A DNA stretch of 42,941 nucleotides from Rubneribacter badeniensis (lineage in GTDB: Bacteria; Actinomycetota; Coriobacteriia; Coriobacteriales; Eggerthellaceae), in assembly GCF_002899695.1 (NCBI RefSeq), contig NZ_PPEL01000016.1, positions 1 through 42,941 of the forward strand, given 5' to 3'. The notes below the pieces were generated by a model. That model made no database searches, had not been told where the DNA came from, and saw nothing but the letters and a program-made list of their open reading frames with translations. Positions 16,700-25,710 of this stretch are shown one piece after another. Numbering within the stretch: position 1 is the stretch's first letter; each line of letters starts with the position of its first letter. Both the position numbers and the translations under genes were made by a program.

Positions 16700-17718
16700 G
16701 CTCCCCCGGCGGCAAGGACGCGCTCGTAGTCCTCGCGATTCTTCCGCAGCAGGGACGGGACGTCCAGATCGTAGGGGCATCTCGCCGTGCAAGCGCGGCA
16801 TTCGGTGCAGCGCCTCGTGTCCCCCATGGCCCGCTGCCACTGCTCGGTGAGCCACGCGCTCGACGGGGCGCGGCGCAGCATGAGCGCCATGCGCGCGCAC
16901 TGGTTGATGACGATGCCCTGGGGGCACGGCATGCAGTAGCCGCACCCGCGGCAGAAATCGCCCGCCAGCTCGACGCGCTCGCGCTCGACGAACGTGCGCA
17001 GCCCTTCGTCCATCGAGGGCGTGTCATCCATGTACGACAGCCATTCGGCAAGCTCGCTCTCGCGCTGGACGCCCCAGATGGGCAGCACGTTGTCGAACTG
17101 GGACATGAACGCCATGGCGGCGCGGCTGTCGGCGATGAGGCCGCCCGCGAGGCCCTTCATGGCCACGAAGCCCACGTTCGCCCGTCGGCACTCCTCGACG
17201 AGCTCGCGCTCGCGGGGGCCCGACAGGTAGCTCAGCGGGAACTGCAGCACCTCGTACAGGCCGCTGCGCACGCAGTCGAACGCCACCTCCAGCTTGTGCG
17301 CCGTCACGCCGATGTGGCGCACCTTGCCCTGGGCCTTCGCCTCTTGCATGCACTCGTACATGCCCGTTCCGTCACCGGGAGCGTACGCCTGGTCGACGCA
17401 GTGGAACTGATGGACGTCGATGTAGTCTGTGCGCAGCTCGGCCAGCGACTTCTCAAGGTCGGCCCAGAACGCCTCGGGGGTGCGCGCCATGGTCTTGGTG
17501 GCGACGAACGCCCGCTCGCGCACACCCTCCAAGGCCAGCCCCACGCGATGCTCGCTGTTCGAATAGGCGCGCGCCGTGTCGAAGTAGCGCATGCCGCCCG
17601 AAAACGCCGCCCGCACGAGCGCCACGGCCTCGTCCTCTCCGATGCGCTGCAAAGGCAGCGCGCCGAACCCGTTCTGCGGCACGGTGATCCCCGTGCTTCC
17701 CAAGGTCACATCGCGCAT
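16696..17718 (-). CDS. Aldo/keto reductase with C-terminal ferredoxin-like domain
   Basis: A 340-residue fusion. The first ~270 residues form the AKR barrel: FDTARAYSNSE carries the catalytic Asp and Tyr, VATKTMAR the Lys, and IDVHQFHC the His. The C-terminus binds iron-sulfur clusters through CRGCGYCMPCPQG and CTECRACTARCPYDLDVP. Such fusions are common in anaerobes and probably couple carbonyl reduction to ferredoxin-type electron flow; the substrate is unknown. The start is ATG 17718 after GAGGGAG. Convergent overlap with merR means they are not co-transcribed, though it may belong to the same stress module. Confidence 0.9.
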   Translation of the reverse strand: MRDVTLGSTGITVPQNGFGALPLQRIGEDEAVALVRAAFSGGMRYFDTARAYSNSEHRVGLALEGVRERAFVATKTMARTPEAFWADLEKSLAELRTDYIDVHQFHCVDQAYAPGDGTGMYECMQEAKAQGKVRHIGVTAHKLEVAFDCVRSGLYEVLQFPLSYLSGPRERELVEECRRANVGFVAMKGLAGGLIADSRAAMAFMSQFDNVLPIWGVQRESELAEWLSYMDDTPSMDEGLRTFVERERVELAGDFCRGCGYCMPCPQGIVINQCARMALMLRRAPSSAWLTEQWQRAMGDTRRCTECRACTARCPYDLDVPSLLRKNREDYERVLAAGGA

Positions 17719-17812
17719 GGCTCCCTCTTTCTTCGACGTCCCCCGACGGCGGCTGCTCCCCTCGGCCCGGCCGGCCGGCGCGCCGCTCTCCCGCCTGCCC
17801 CCGCATGAACGA

Positions 17813-17847
17813 GCGAACCCGCCCGATGATGAATCGGACGGGTTCGC
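17813..17847 (-). terminator. Strong hairpin downstream of tRNA-Asn
   Basis: GCGAACCCGCCCGAT (17813-17827) and ATCGGACGGGTTCGC (17833-17847) pair over 15 bp with a single G-T mismatch and a 5-nt loop. It lies 12 bp beyond the CCA end of tRNA-Asn on the minus strand and is the probable terminator, despite lacking a long T-run. Confidence 0.65.
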
Positions 17848-17859
17848 ATACGTTACAAA

Positions 17860-17934
17860 TGGCTCCCCGGGTAGGATTCGAACCTACAACCCTCCGGTTA
17901 ACAGCCGGATGCTCTGCCGTTGAGCTACCGAGGA
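17860..17934 (-). tRNA. tRNA-Asn (anticodon GTT)
   Basis: The minus strand folds as a full cloverleaf: acceptor TCCTCGG with CCGGGGA, D arm GCTC-AACGGCA-GAGC, anticodon loop CTGTTAA, T arm GTAGGTTCGAATCCTAC. The CCA end is encoded (17860-17862). The GTT anticodon reads AAC and AAU. Confidence 0.95.
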
Positions 17935-17963
17935 ATACGGTGCGCTTGAGCGCGCAAGTGAGA

Positions 17964-17991
17964 ATTATACCGGAACCTTCCCATTGCGCAA
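17964..17991 (-). promoter_or_regulatory. tRNA-Asn promoter
   Basis: TATAAT on the minus strand (17964-17969) is preceded by TTGCGC (17986-17991) with a 16-bp spacer, about 30 nt before the 5' end of tRNA-Asn. Confidence 0.65.
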
Positions 17992-18719
17992 GACCGAATT
18001 TCAAAGAATTCCGGCGTCTTTGCAAAAGCGCCCCTTTCGGCACCCTTCGGACATCGGCCGAGCATGCGAGCAGATGAAGCAGAGGCGCCCGGCGCGCTTC
18101 CGAGCCCCCTGCCCCGGACGGATCGGAACGCGCCGACGCCGACCCGACGGAGGGAAGACGGGCCTCGACCGATCCGGCCAACCGTCGCTCAGCCAACGGA
18201 AAGGGCGTTTCTTGGATGGTTTTGACGAAAAACCCGCCTCCGCTCGGGCTCCGCCAGGGAAAGTCGGCGAAAAGGGAGGGAGCCGACCAGGGGATATTCC
18301 GGATCAAGGCCGCGCAGGCATCCGAGTCCTCGGAGACAAAGGCGTATTTCCGTCAAAACCCGCCGGAAAACCCGCGCCGAGTGCCGCCGACGGACTCGAA
18401 AGGCCGATGACCAGCATGGACGTCAGGCCTTCCGGCAGGACGCGAGACGAAGCGCCCTACGAGCCGAGCAGGACTGCTCAAACGCAAAGAGCCGGGAAGG
18501 GCCAACGGCAAGAAGGCCGCGGCCCCATCACGTCCGGCCCTGCAACATGGCCCAAGTCCGGCGGCTGAGAGCCGGCCTCCGCCCGCCAGGCACGACCCGA
18601 GGCAGCTTCCGCAAACGCCGACGCAGAAGCCCGACCGCCTCCGAAGGAAAGGCCCTTCCCGCGAGAGCGCAGGTTGCGCACCCCTCCTTTGCCCGCAAGA
18701 CCAAGCGTCCGCAAGGCGC
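17992..18719. other. Long gap with no convincing gene
   Basis: About 730 bp between the tRNA-Asn promoter and the trpS stop. The open frames present lack ribosome-binding sites, known motifs and hydrophobic or helical patterning. The only structure seen is an imperfect inverted repeat, GGTTTTGACGAAA at 18218-18230 against TTTCCGTCAAAACC at 18347-18360 (one mismatch over 13 bp), with AAAACCCGC recurring around it. It could be a decayed gene or a degenerate repeat element. Confidence 0.5.
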
Positions 18720-19766
18720 TCAGTACACCATCCCCATGGCCGCGCGCACCTCGTCGAGCGTCGCGTTCGCGATCTCGTTGGCGCGGCGGTTGCCCTCGCG
18801 CAGCACGTCCTCGATGTAGCCGAGGTCGCCCTCCAAAGCGCGCCGGCGCTCGCGGATGGGGGCCAGAAAGCCGTTCACGCTCTCCGTCACGTACTTCTTG
18901 AGCGCGCCCGCGCCCGCCTCGCCGATCTCGGCGGCGATATCGGCCTCCGCGCGCCCGGTGCACAGCGCCGCCGTGGTGAGCAGCGCCGACACGCCGGGGC
19001 GGTTCTCCTTGTCGAAGGTGATGGCGCGTTCGGAATCGGTCTTGGACTTCTTGATGAGCTTGGCCGTCTCCTCCTCGGTGGCGGAGAGGCTGATGGCGTT
19101 GCCGTAGCTCTTCGACATCTTGCGCCCGTCGAGGCCGGGGATCTCCACCGCGTCGGTGAGCAGGCCCGCGGGTTCGGGGAACACGCGCCCGTAGCGCTCG
19201 TTGAAGCGGCGCGCGATGAGGCGTGTCTGCTCGATGTGGGGCAGCTGGTCTTTGCCCACCGGCACGACGTTGCCCTTGCAGAACAGGATGTCGCACGCCT
19301 GATGCACGGGATAGGTGAGCAAAAGCCCCGTGAGCGCGTGCCCCGACGCCTCCATCTCGGACTTCACCGTGGGGTTGCGCTGCAGCTCGGCCTCGGTGAC
19401 AAGCGACAAAAACGGCAGCATGAGCTGGTTTAGGGCCGGCACGGCCGAGTGCGTGAAGATCATCGTCTTCTCGGGGTCCACGCCGCACGCCAGATAGTCG
19501 ATCACCATGTTGCGCACGTTGTCCTGGATATGCTCGGTGGTGTCGCGGTCGGTGATCACCTGGTAGTCGGCGATGATGATGTTCGTGCGCACACCGAGGC
19601 CCTGCAGCGCCACGCGCTCGCGGATGGTGCCGAAGTAGTGGCCGAGGTGCAGCCGCCCGGTGGGGCGGTCGCCGGTCAGCATGAGGTAGTTCTCGGGATG
19701 GGCGGAAAGGTCGGCGCGGATCTCGTCGCTGCGCCTCTTGCTCGCTTCAAAGCTGTCGATGCTCAT
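18720..19766 (-). CDS. trpS: Tryptophanyl-tRNA synthetase
   Basis: A 348-residue class I synthetase charging tRNA-Trp. The HIGH-type motif appears in TGDRPTGRLHLGHYFGT (residues ~29-45) and the KMSKS loop as DGRKMSKSYGNAIS. Length matches the short bacterial TrpRS. The ATG at 19766 has GGAG 7 nt upstream; an ATG 39 nt earlier is less supported. On the minus strand a TATACT -10-like hexamer lies at 19812-19817, without an obvious -35. No T-box leader was found. Confidence 0.95.
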   Translation of the reverse strand: MSIDSFEASKRRSDEIRADLSAHPENYLMLTGDRPTGRLHLGHYFGTIRERVALQGLGVRTNIIIADYQVITDRDTTEHIQDNVRNMVIDYLACGVDPEKTMIFTHSAVPALNQLMLPFLSLVTEAELQRNPTVKSEMEASGHALTGLLLTYPVHQACDILFCKGNVVPVGKDQLPHIEQTRLIARRFNERYGRVFPEPAGLLTDAVEIPGLDGRKMSKSYGNAISLSATEEETAKLIKKSKTDSERAITFDKENRPGVSALLTTAALCTGRAEADIAAEIGEAGAGALKKYVTESVNGFLAPIRERRRALEGDLGYIEDVLREGNRRANEIANATLDEVRAAMGMVY

Positions 19767-19926
19767 ACAGGGTCTCCATCGTCGTCGTGCACGGTTGGTC
19801 GGCAACGCAACAGTATAGCGGTTTTGCGCGTCGCGCGGACCCGTCTGGCAAAGCTATACTGAAACGAGGCGCACGAAACGCCTTGCGGCGGGCGACGAAC
19901 GCCCGCAGCCCGAAGAGAGGAGCGAC

Positions 19927-20442
19927 ATGAACGACGCTTTGCGCGCGCTTTCCCGAGACGAGCTCGAAAAGCTGCTCGTCATCTACGCCAAGAACCTCGT
20001 CGCGCTCGACGGCACGTGGTTCCAGTCCCTTGAGCGGCGCGAGGGCATGGACGCCGCCATGCGCCACGACGTGGAGGCGTGGCGGCGCTTCAGCAGGGTC
20101 GAGGCGCGCCGCATCAAGGCGTTCCTCGACTTGGAAGAGCATCCGGGGCTCGCAGGCCTCGCTCGCGCGCTGCCCTTGCGCTGCCAGTCGGCGGCCAACG
20201 CCGACGAGCTCCGCTTCGACGAAGACGGCGCGCTCGTCTACCGCATCACCGACTGCCGCGTGCAGAACGCGCGCGAGCGCAAGGGCATGGGGTTCCATCC
20301 CTGCAAGAGCGTCGGCGAGGTGGAGTACGGAGAGTTCGCCCGCGGCATCGACGAGCGCATCGGATGCGAATGCCTCAGCTGCTTCCCCGAGGCGACGGAC
20401 GCGACGTGCAACTGCGCGTGGCGCTTCGCGTTGGACGCATGA
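19927..20442 (+). CDS. DUF6125-like conserved protein with Cys-rich C-terminus
   Basis: A 171-residue soluble protein resembling the DUF6125 family of anaerobes, which is distantly linked to L-2-amino-thiazoline-4-carboxylate hydrolases. The N-terminus LSRDELEKLLVIYAKNLVAL and DGTWFQSLE are the familiar part. Cysteines cluster at the end (HPCKSVGEVEYG, GCECLSCFPEA, ATCNCAWRF), suggesting metal or iron-sulfur binding. The ATG at 19927 follows AGAGGAG at 5 nt. A TATACT at 19855-19860 may be its -10, opposite the one for trpS. Function is not known. Confidence 0.78.
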   Translation: MNDALRALSRDELEKLLVIYAKNLVALDGTWFQSLERREGMDAAMRHDVEAWRRFSRVEARRIKAFLDLEEHPGLAGLARALPLRCQSAANADELRFDEDGALVYRITDCRVQNARERKGMGFHPCKSVGEVEYGEFARGIDERIGCECLSCFPEATDATCNCAWRFALDA

Positions 20443-20445
20443 GAA

Positions 20446-20471
20446 CGGCCGCGCCCTTTGGGACGCGGCCG
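20446..20471. terminator. Bidirectional hairpin between DUF6125 gene and tRNA
   Basis: CGGCCGCG (20446-20453) and CGCGGCCG (20464-20471) form a perfect 8-bp stem, extended inside by CCC/GGG. It lies just after the DUF6125 stop and just beyond the 3' end of the opposing tRNA, so it probably ends both transcripts. Confidence 0.6.
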
Positions 20472-20481
20472 ATGGAATGCT

Positions 20482-20556
20482 TGGTGGGCCCAGCAGGACT
20501 CGAACCTGCAACCAAGGGATTATGAGTCCCCTGCTCCGCCATTGAGCTATAGGCCC
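20482..20556 (-). tRNA. tRNA with CAT anticodon, probably Ile2
   Basis: The minus strand gives a complete cloverleaf: acceptor GGGCCTA with TGGGCCC, anticodon loop CTCATAA, T arm GCAGGTTCGAGTCCTGC and an encoded CCA. The anticodon CAT fits Met or Ile2. The anticodon stem and variable region (GGGGACTCATAATCCCTTGG) resemble tRNA-Ile2, whose C34 is changed to lysidine by TilS so that it reads AUA. Elongator Met cannot be excluded from sequence alone. Confidence 0.9.
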
Positions 20557-20569
20557 GAAGCGCTCCGCT

Positions 20570-20597
20570 ATTCTATCCCAAAACCGACCGGATGCAA
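20570..20597 (-). promoter_or_regulatory. Promoter of the CAT-anticodon tRNA
   Basis: On the minus strand TTGCAT (20592-20597) and TAGAAT (20570-20575) are separated by 16 bp, about 14 nt upstream of the tRNA. Confidence 0.65.
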
Positions 20598-20721
20598 AGG
20601 CCGGGAAAGCCGATGCGTCGGCCAAGTCGGAAAATCTCGAAACAAGCAAGGAAAAGCGCCTCGCTTGCCTCGGCTTGGAAAGAGATATTCGTGCCCGGAT
20701 CTGCACCAATCGGAGCAAAAC

Positions 20722-22050
20722 TCAATAGTGGTACCTCCTGCGGAAGCCAGCCAAAAGACCGGCCGTCAAAAGAAGCGCGCACGATTCGGCAACGATGATC
20801 GCGCTCCAAACGCCGTCGATGCCGAACCAAATGGGCAGCAGCATGACGGTGGATGTCTCGAGCACAAGCGTGCGCACGAACGAGATCAGCGCCGACACGG
20901 GGCCGTTGTTGAGCGCCGTGAAGAATGCCGAGCCGTAGATGCTGAACCCCATCAGGAGAAAAGCCACGGAATAGATACGGAAGCCGTGGAGGGTCATCTC
21001 CGCCAAGGACGCGTCGTAGCCCACGAACAGGTTCACCAGGGGAACCGCCGCGAAATGGGACAGCCCGAACATCGCGATGCCGAACACCCCCACGATCACT
21101 AGGCTTTTCCTAAGCAGCCCCTTGAGTTCGAGATGCCGTCCGGCCCCGTAGTTGTAGCTGACGATCGGCCCCGTTCCCATGGAGAAGCCGAAGAAGACGG
21201 CCGTGAACACGAAGTTCACGTACATGATGATGCCGTACGCAGCCACACCGTCGGCGCCGGCGAGCCCCATGAGCTGGAAATTGTAGAGCATGGCCACGAC
21301 AGACGCCGCGATCTCGGTCATAAGCTCCGAAGAGCCGTTCACGCACGCCTTGCCAAGAGAGCGGAGCTCGAACGCGGGCTTCGCCAAACGCAACCGCGAC
21401 GTCCTGCTCGTTGCGAAGTAGACGATCGGCACGATCGCCGCGAGGGCCTGTCCTGCGGCAGTCGCAAGCGCGGCCCCGACGACGCCCCAGCCAAACACGC
21501 CGATGAACGCGTAATCGAGCGCGATGTTGGTCAGACCGCCCGCCACGATAACGGCCAATCCGACATGCGGCTTCTCGGCCGCCACGAAAAAGCTCTGGAA
21601 GACGTTTTGGAGGATGAAGAACGGCAGCGCAAAGAAGAGGATCCTCCCGTATTGGACGGAGAGGTCGACAAGACCGCCTTCGGCTCCCATGAACCCCAAA
21701 AACGGCCCCATGAATGCAGACCCCACGAGCGAGAGCGCGATTCCGAACGCCACCGCCGAAAGGAAGACGAACGTGAACAACCGGTTCGCGCGCTCGCCAT
21801 CACCCTCCCCCATGATCTTCGCCACGAGCGCAGCGCCGCCGGTGCCCAGCATGTAACCGATGCAGCCTAATGCCGTCACCAGCGGAAACACCAGATTGAC
21901 GGCGGCCAGCGCGTCCTTGCCGGCAAAGTTCGACACGAAAAGCCCGTCAACGACGCTGTAGACGGACGCGAACACCATCATCACGATGGACGGCGCGGCG
22001 AACAAAGCGAGCCGCCCGTAGGTGAACGAATCCGATAGTTTGATAGCCAC
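20722..22050 (-). CDS. MATE family efflux transporter
   Basis: A 442-residue protein with about 12 predicted helices in two similar halves, as in Na+ or H+ driven MATE multidrug exporters. Family features include FAAPSIVMMVFASVYSVVDG, AGKDALAAVNLVFP and the mid-protein SSELMTEIAASVVAMLYN. The start is GTG at 22050 because GGAAGGAAAAC precedes it directly; an upstream ATG at 22110 overlaps the ABC stop and adds 20 hydrophilic residues. It is the last gene of the marR-ABC-ABC-MATE operon, so its export role is probably induced together with the ABC pair. Confidence 0.9.
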   Translation of the reverse strand: MAIKLSDSFTYGRLALFAAPSIVMMVFASVYSVVDGLFVSNFAGKDALAAVNLVFPLVTALGCIGYMLGTGGAALVAKIMGEGDGERANRLFTFVFLSAVAFGIALSLVGSAFMGPFLGFMGAEGGLVDLSVQYGRILFFALPFFILQNVFQSFFVAAEKPHVGLAVIVAGGLTNIALDYAFIGVFGWGVVGAALATAAGQALAAIVPIVYFATSRTSRLRLAKPAFELRSLGKACVNGSSELMTEIAASVVAMLYNFQLMGLAGADGVAAYGIIMYVNFVFTAVFFGFSMGTGPIVSYNYGAGRHLELKGLLRKSLVIVGVFGIAMFGLSHFAAVPLVNLFVGYDASLAEMTLHGFRIYSVAFLLMGFSIYGSAFFTALNNGPVSALISFVRTLVLETSTVMLLPIWFGIDGVWSAIIVAESCALLLTAGLLAGFRRRYHY

Positions 22051-22102
22051 GTTTTCCTTCCTTCCCAAGCGCGGACGCTCCGCATCCGCGCTTCTCCATT
22101 CG

Positions 22103-23938
22103 TCAGGCAACCAAAGCCGACGCCTGGCTTTTCTGAAGCTCGGCGTAGCGGCCGCCTCGCGCCATCAAGTCCTCGTGCGTCCCCTGCTCCACGATATCCC
22201 CCGCCTCCATCACCAAGATGAGGTCGGCGTCGCGGATCGTCGAAAGCCGATGCGCGATCACGAAGCTCGTGCGCCCCTCCATGAGGTTCGCCATGGCCTC
22301 CTGGATGGCGGCTTCGGTGCGCGTGTCCACATTGGACGTGGCTTCATCGAGGATGAGGATGGGGGGATCGGCCAGAAGTGCCCGCGCGATGGTGATGAGC
22401 TGCTTCTGCCCTGCCGACATCGGCAGCAGCTCGTCGTCGACGACGGTGTCGTAACCGCGCGGCAGCGTTTTGATGAAGTGGTCGATGCGCGCCGCCTTCG
22501 CCGCCCGCTCGATTTCTTCGCGGGAGGCATTCGGTTTCCCGTAGGCGATGTTCTCGGCGATGCTCCCATTGAAGAGCCACGTGTCCTGAAGCACCATTCC
22601 CAAAACCCCGTGAAGCTCGTCGCGACTCATGTTGCGGATGTCCATCCCGTCCACGAGGATGCGCCCGCGTTGCGGGTCGTAGAACCTCATGAGAAGGTTC
22701 ACGAACGTCGTCTTGCCCGCGCCGGTGGGTCCGACGATGGCAACCATCGTGCCCGGCTCAACGGCCACGTTCACGTCCTTGAAGAGGCGGGCATCGGGAT
22801 CGTAGCCGAACTCCACCCGTTCGAATTCCACCTTGCCGCATGGCTTGGGAAGCACCTTGGCATTGGTGCGCAGGTCGAGCTCGTCCTCTTCGTCAAGCAG
22901 CTGGTAGATGCGCTCCGCCGAGGCGAGAGCGCCTTGCGCGCTCGTGATGGTGAAGGCGAATTCGGACACCGGTTCCGAAATGCGATCGACATACTGCAGC
23001 ATGGCCTGGATGTCGCCGAGCGTGATGGTGCCGCTTACGGCCATCATCGCGCCGCGCACGGCGATGGCCGCATAACCGAACTGACTCGCGAAGCGCACGA
23101 TCGGCATGACGCCGTAAGTGAGGAACTGTGCCCTAAGCCCCGCCTTGCGATAGGCGTCTGCCGCCGCGCGCACCTTTTGCGTCGACTCCTCCTGCAAGCC
23201 GAACGCGCGGATGGTCGCATGCCCCGTAAGCCCCTCTTCGATCTGGGCGTTCAAACGACCGAGCGTCTCTTGGTTTTTCGCATACGCTTTGTAGGTGGCA
23301 GACGATATGATCATGGTGAGCGCTATTCCGGCAACGACGGTGCCGAACGCCCAGAACGTAAGCTCCACGCTAACGCCCACCATAACGACGAAGGAGCCGA
23401 CGATGGTCGCAGTAGCGGTGATGAACTGGGCGATGCCCTCCTGCAGCGTATCGGCAACCCGCTTCGCGTCATTGGTCATGCGGCTTAGGATGTCGCCCCG
23501 TCGATGAGCGTCGTAATAGCTCACGGGCAAACGCTCCAATTTGGCCGCCATCTCGCGCCTGAGCTTCAATGCGAAGTTCTGGGCGACGCTTGCCATCAAG
23601 TACTCCTCGACAAACGTGAGAGCGGCGCTCAGGAGGTAGAGCGCGATAAGCTCAACCAGCACCGTGCCCATGGTTTCAAAGCTCACCTGAAACGCCGTTT
23701 CGTGTTCGACCGCCCGCCTCACGCCATCGAACACCTCGTCTATGGCCGCGCCGAGGGTGATGGGGATGAACACGCTGCACGCCGCCGCCCCCAGCAAGCA
23801 GAGCGTGATCGCCAGCAACCGCCCTTTCTGCACCATGAGGTCGCGGAAGAAGCGCTTGGCCGTTCCGCGCGGATCCCGCGCCTTCTCGGCGCTCATCTCG
23901 TCCGCTCCGAACCCTACGGCCTCCGTTGTCTCCGACAT
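22103..23938 (-). CDS. ABC exporter half-transporter, second subunit
   Basis: A 611-residue TMD-NBD half-transporter of the multidrug type. Six helices lie in residues ~40-330. The NBD has Walker A GPTGAGKTT, Q-loop VLQDTWLF, Walker B LILDEATSNVD with the catalytic Glu, and switch AHRLS. The signature is MSAGQ instead of LSGGQ. The first subunit (23947-25710) shows the opposite defect, as in asymmetric heterodimers such as BmrCD or TM287/288. It starts 8 bp after the first subunit, with AGGTGG upstream. Confidence 0.92.
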   Translation of the reverse strand: MSETTEAVGFGADEMSAEKARDPRGTAKRFFRDLMVQKGRLLAITLCLLGAAACSVFIPITLGAAIDEVFDGVRRAVEHETAFQVSFETMGTVLVELIALYLLSAALTFVEEYLMASVAQNFALKLRREMAAKLERLPVSYYDAHRRGDILSRMTNDAKRVADTLQEGIAQFITATATIVGSFVVMVGVSVELTFWAFGTVVAGIALTMIISSATYKAYAKNQETLGRLNAQIEEGLTGHATIRAFGLQEESTQKVRAAADAYRKAGLRAQFLTYGVMPIVRFASQFGYAAIAVRGAMMAVSGTITLGDIQAMLQYVDRISEPVSEFAFTITSAQGALASAERIYQLLDEEDELDLRTNAKVLPKPCGKVEFERVEFGYDPDARLFKDVNVAVEPGTMVAIVGPTGAGKTTFVNLLMRFYDPQRGRILVDGMDIRNMSRDELHGVLGMVLQDTWLFNGSIAENIAYGKPNASREEIERAAKAARIDHFIKTLPRGYDTVVDDELLPMSAGQKQLITIARALLADPPILILDEATSNVDTRTEAAIQEAMANLMEGRTSFVIAHRLSTIRDADLILVMEAGDIVEQGTHEDLMARGGRYAELQKSQASALVA

Positions 23939-23946
23939 AGTGCCAC

Positions 23947-25710
23947 CTACCCTTCCTGGGATTGGACGATGGCGCGGTATTCGGGGCAGGTTTCAAGCAG
24001 TTCGGAATGGGTTCCCACCCCGACAGCCCTTCCCTCATCGAGCACCACGATGCGCTCGGCATCGATGATGCTCGACACCCGTTGCGCAATCACGATCTTC
24101 GCGCTGTTCGTGGCGTCCCTTTTGAGGGCCCTGCGAAGCGCGAGGTCGGTCGTCGCGTCAAGCGCCGAGAACGAATCGTCAAGCAAAAGCACGTCAGGCT
24201 GGCGCACGACCGCGCGGGCGATGGCGAGCCGCTGGCGCTGACCTCCCGAGAAATTCCCACCGCCTTGAGAAACCGGCGAATCAAGCCCTTTTTCCAAGCC
24301 TTCCACGAAATCGGCTATTTGGGCGGTCGAGAGCGCCGACCACATCTGCCGCACGGTCGCGCGAGCAAAGCCGTGGCGCAGGTTGTCCGCGATCGTCCCG
24401 CTGAAGAGAAAGGGTTTCTGCGGCACGAAGCCTATCCGCTCATGCGGATCGTCCGAACCATACGAGCCGAGAGGCTTTCCAAAAAGGAGGATGTCGCCTT
24501 GGCCCGCTTCGAGAAAGCCCATGAGGAGGTTCGCCACCGTGGATTTCCCCGAACCCGTCGCGCCGACGATCGCCGTGGTCTCGCCGAGGTTGGCCGTGAA
24601 ACTCACGTTCTCGAGGACGGGCTTTTCGGCCCCCTCGTAGGAAAAGCCAACGCCTTTGAACTCCACGGCCGGGCCGGAAACAGGCCGTTTGCCATCGATG
24701 CCCGAACTGCGGGAAAGCCCCTCGCCGACGGCCTTTCCGGCCTCCTCGGCCCCTTCGGCAGACGACGCCCCTTCGCCCTCAAGCACTTCGCTTATACGGC
24801 GCGCGCTCACCTGGGCTTGAGGGATGAACACCAGCATGGCAACGCCCATCAGCAGATAGCCGAGGATGAGCATGGCGTACTCCACGAGCGCCATGATGTC
24901 GCCGATCTCCAACGCCCCCTCGGCCACTTGGTTGCCGCCCACGAAAAGTATCATGAACGTCGCCACGTTGAAGAGCAGCATGACAAACGGCACGGCGACG
25001 GCGAATATCCTGTTCGTCTTGATGGCCGTTGCCGCATAGTCCTCCGCAACGCCCTCCATTCGAAGCCCGTCCCACTTGGTGCGCCGAAACGCGCGGACGA
25101 TGCGCACGCCGGCAACGCTTTCCCTCACCGTACGGTTCATGGTGTCAAGCTGCCTTTGCAGCTTCTCGAAGGAGGGGATGACGACACGCGAGAGAACGAG
25201 GAAGACGACGATGATGGCGATCATGATGCCGACGATGCCATCGGCAAGCACGGCATCTTTCGAGAACATGAGCGCCATGCCGACGACGACCATGAACGGC
25301 ACCGGCAAGAGCATTCCGATGAAGATGAGAAGCGCCTGCTGAATCTGGTTCACATCGCTTGTGCATCTCGTGATGAGGGAGGCGACGCCGAAGCGGCCCA
25401 CTTCAAGATACGGAAGGCGATGAATCTTCTCGTAGAGCGCGCATGCTAGGTCGAGGGAAACACCAGTCGCAATAAAGGAAGAGGCATAGGTGGCGGCAAG
25501 CGCCGCCGCAGCCGAGACGGCGGCGGCACCGAGCATCGCAAAACCCATCGTCCACACGTGATCCATATCCCCCACCACGATGCCGTCGTTGACGATGCTT
25601 GCGACGAGCGTCGGAATGAGCAGCGCGGCCACCACCTGAACGAGCATGAACACGCCCACGCCAACGCAGGCGAGCTTGTAGTTCTTAAGAAATCGCGCGA
25701 GAATTATCAT
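23947..25710 (-). CDS. ABC exporter half-transporter, first subunit
   Basis: A 587-residue half-transporter with six helices and one NBD. Walker A is GATGSGKST, the signature FSGGQRQR is canonical, but Walker B is LLLDDSFSALD, with Asp where the catalytic Glu should be, so its own ATP site is probably weak. Together with the second subunit this predicts one active and one degenerate site. A Glu/Ser/Gly-rich linker of ~30 residues (EGEGASSAEGAEEAGK) joins the TMD to the NBD. The ATG at 25710 overlaps the marR stop (ATGA); the longer in-frame start is not supported. Confidence 0.92.
   Translation of the reverse strand: MIILARFLKNYKLACVGVGVFMLVQVVAALLIPTLVASIVNDGIVVGDMDHVWTMGFAMLGAAAVSAAAALAATYASSFIATGVSLDLACALYEKIHRLPYLEVGRFGVASLITRCTSDVNQIQQALLIFIGMLLPVPFMVVVGMALMFSKDAVLADGIVGIMIAIIVVFLVLSRVVIPSFEKLQRQLDTMNRTVRESVAGVRIVRAFRRTKWDGLRMEGVAEDYAATAIKTNRIFAVAVPFVMLLFNVATFMILFVGGNQVAEGALEIGDIMALVEYAMLILGYLLMGVAMLVFIPQAQVSARRISEVLEGEGASSAEGAEEAGKAVGEGLSRSSGIDGKRPVSGPAVEFKGVGFSYEGAEKPVLENVSFTANLGETTAIVGATGSGKSTVANLLMGFLEAGQGDILLFGKPLGSYGSDDPHERIGFVPQKPFLFSGTIADNLRHGFARATVRQMWSALSTAQIADFVEGLEKGLDSPVSQGGGNFSGGQRQRLAIARAVVRQPDVLLLDDSFSALDATTDLALRRALKRDATNSAKIVIAQRVSSIIDAERIVVLDEGRAVGVGTHSELLETCPEYRAIVQSQEG

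Noticed and set aside
19767-19926. T-box leader or Trp attenuator before trpS
   Set aside because: No T-box consensus, antiterminator or Trp-codon leader is present; only two opposed TATACT hexamers are seen.
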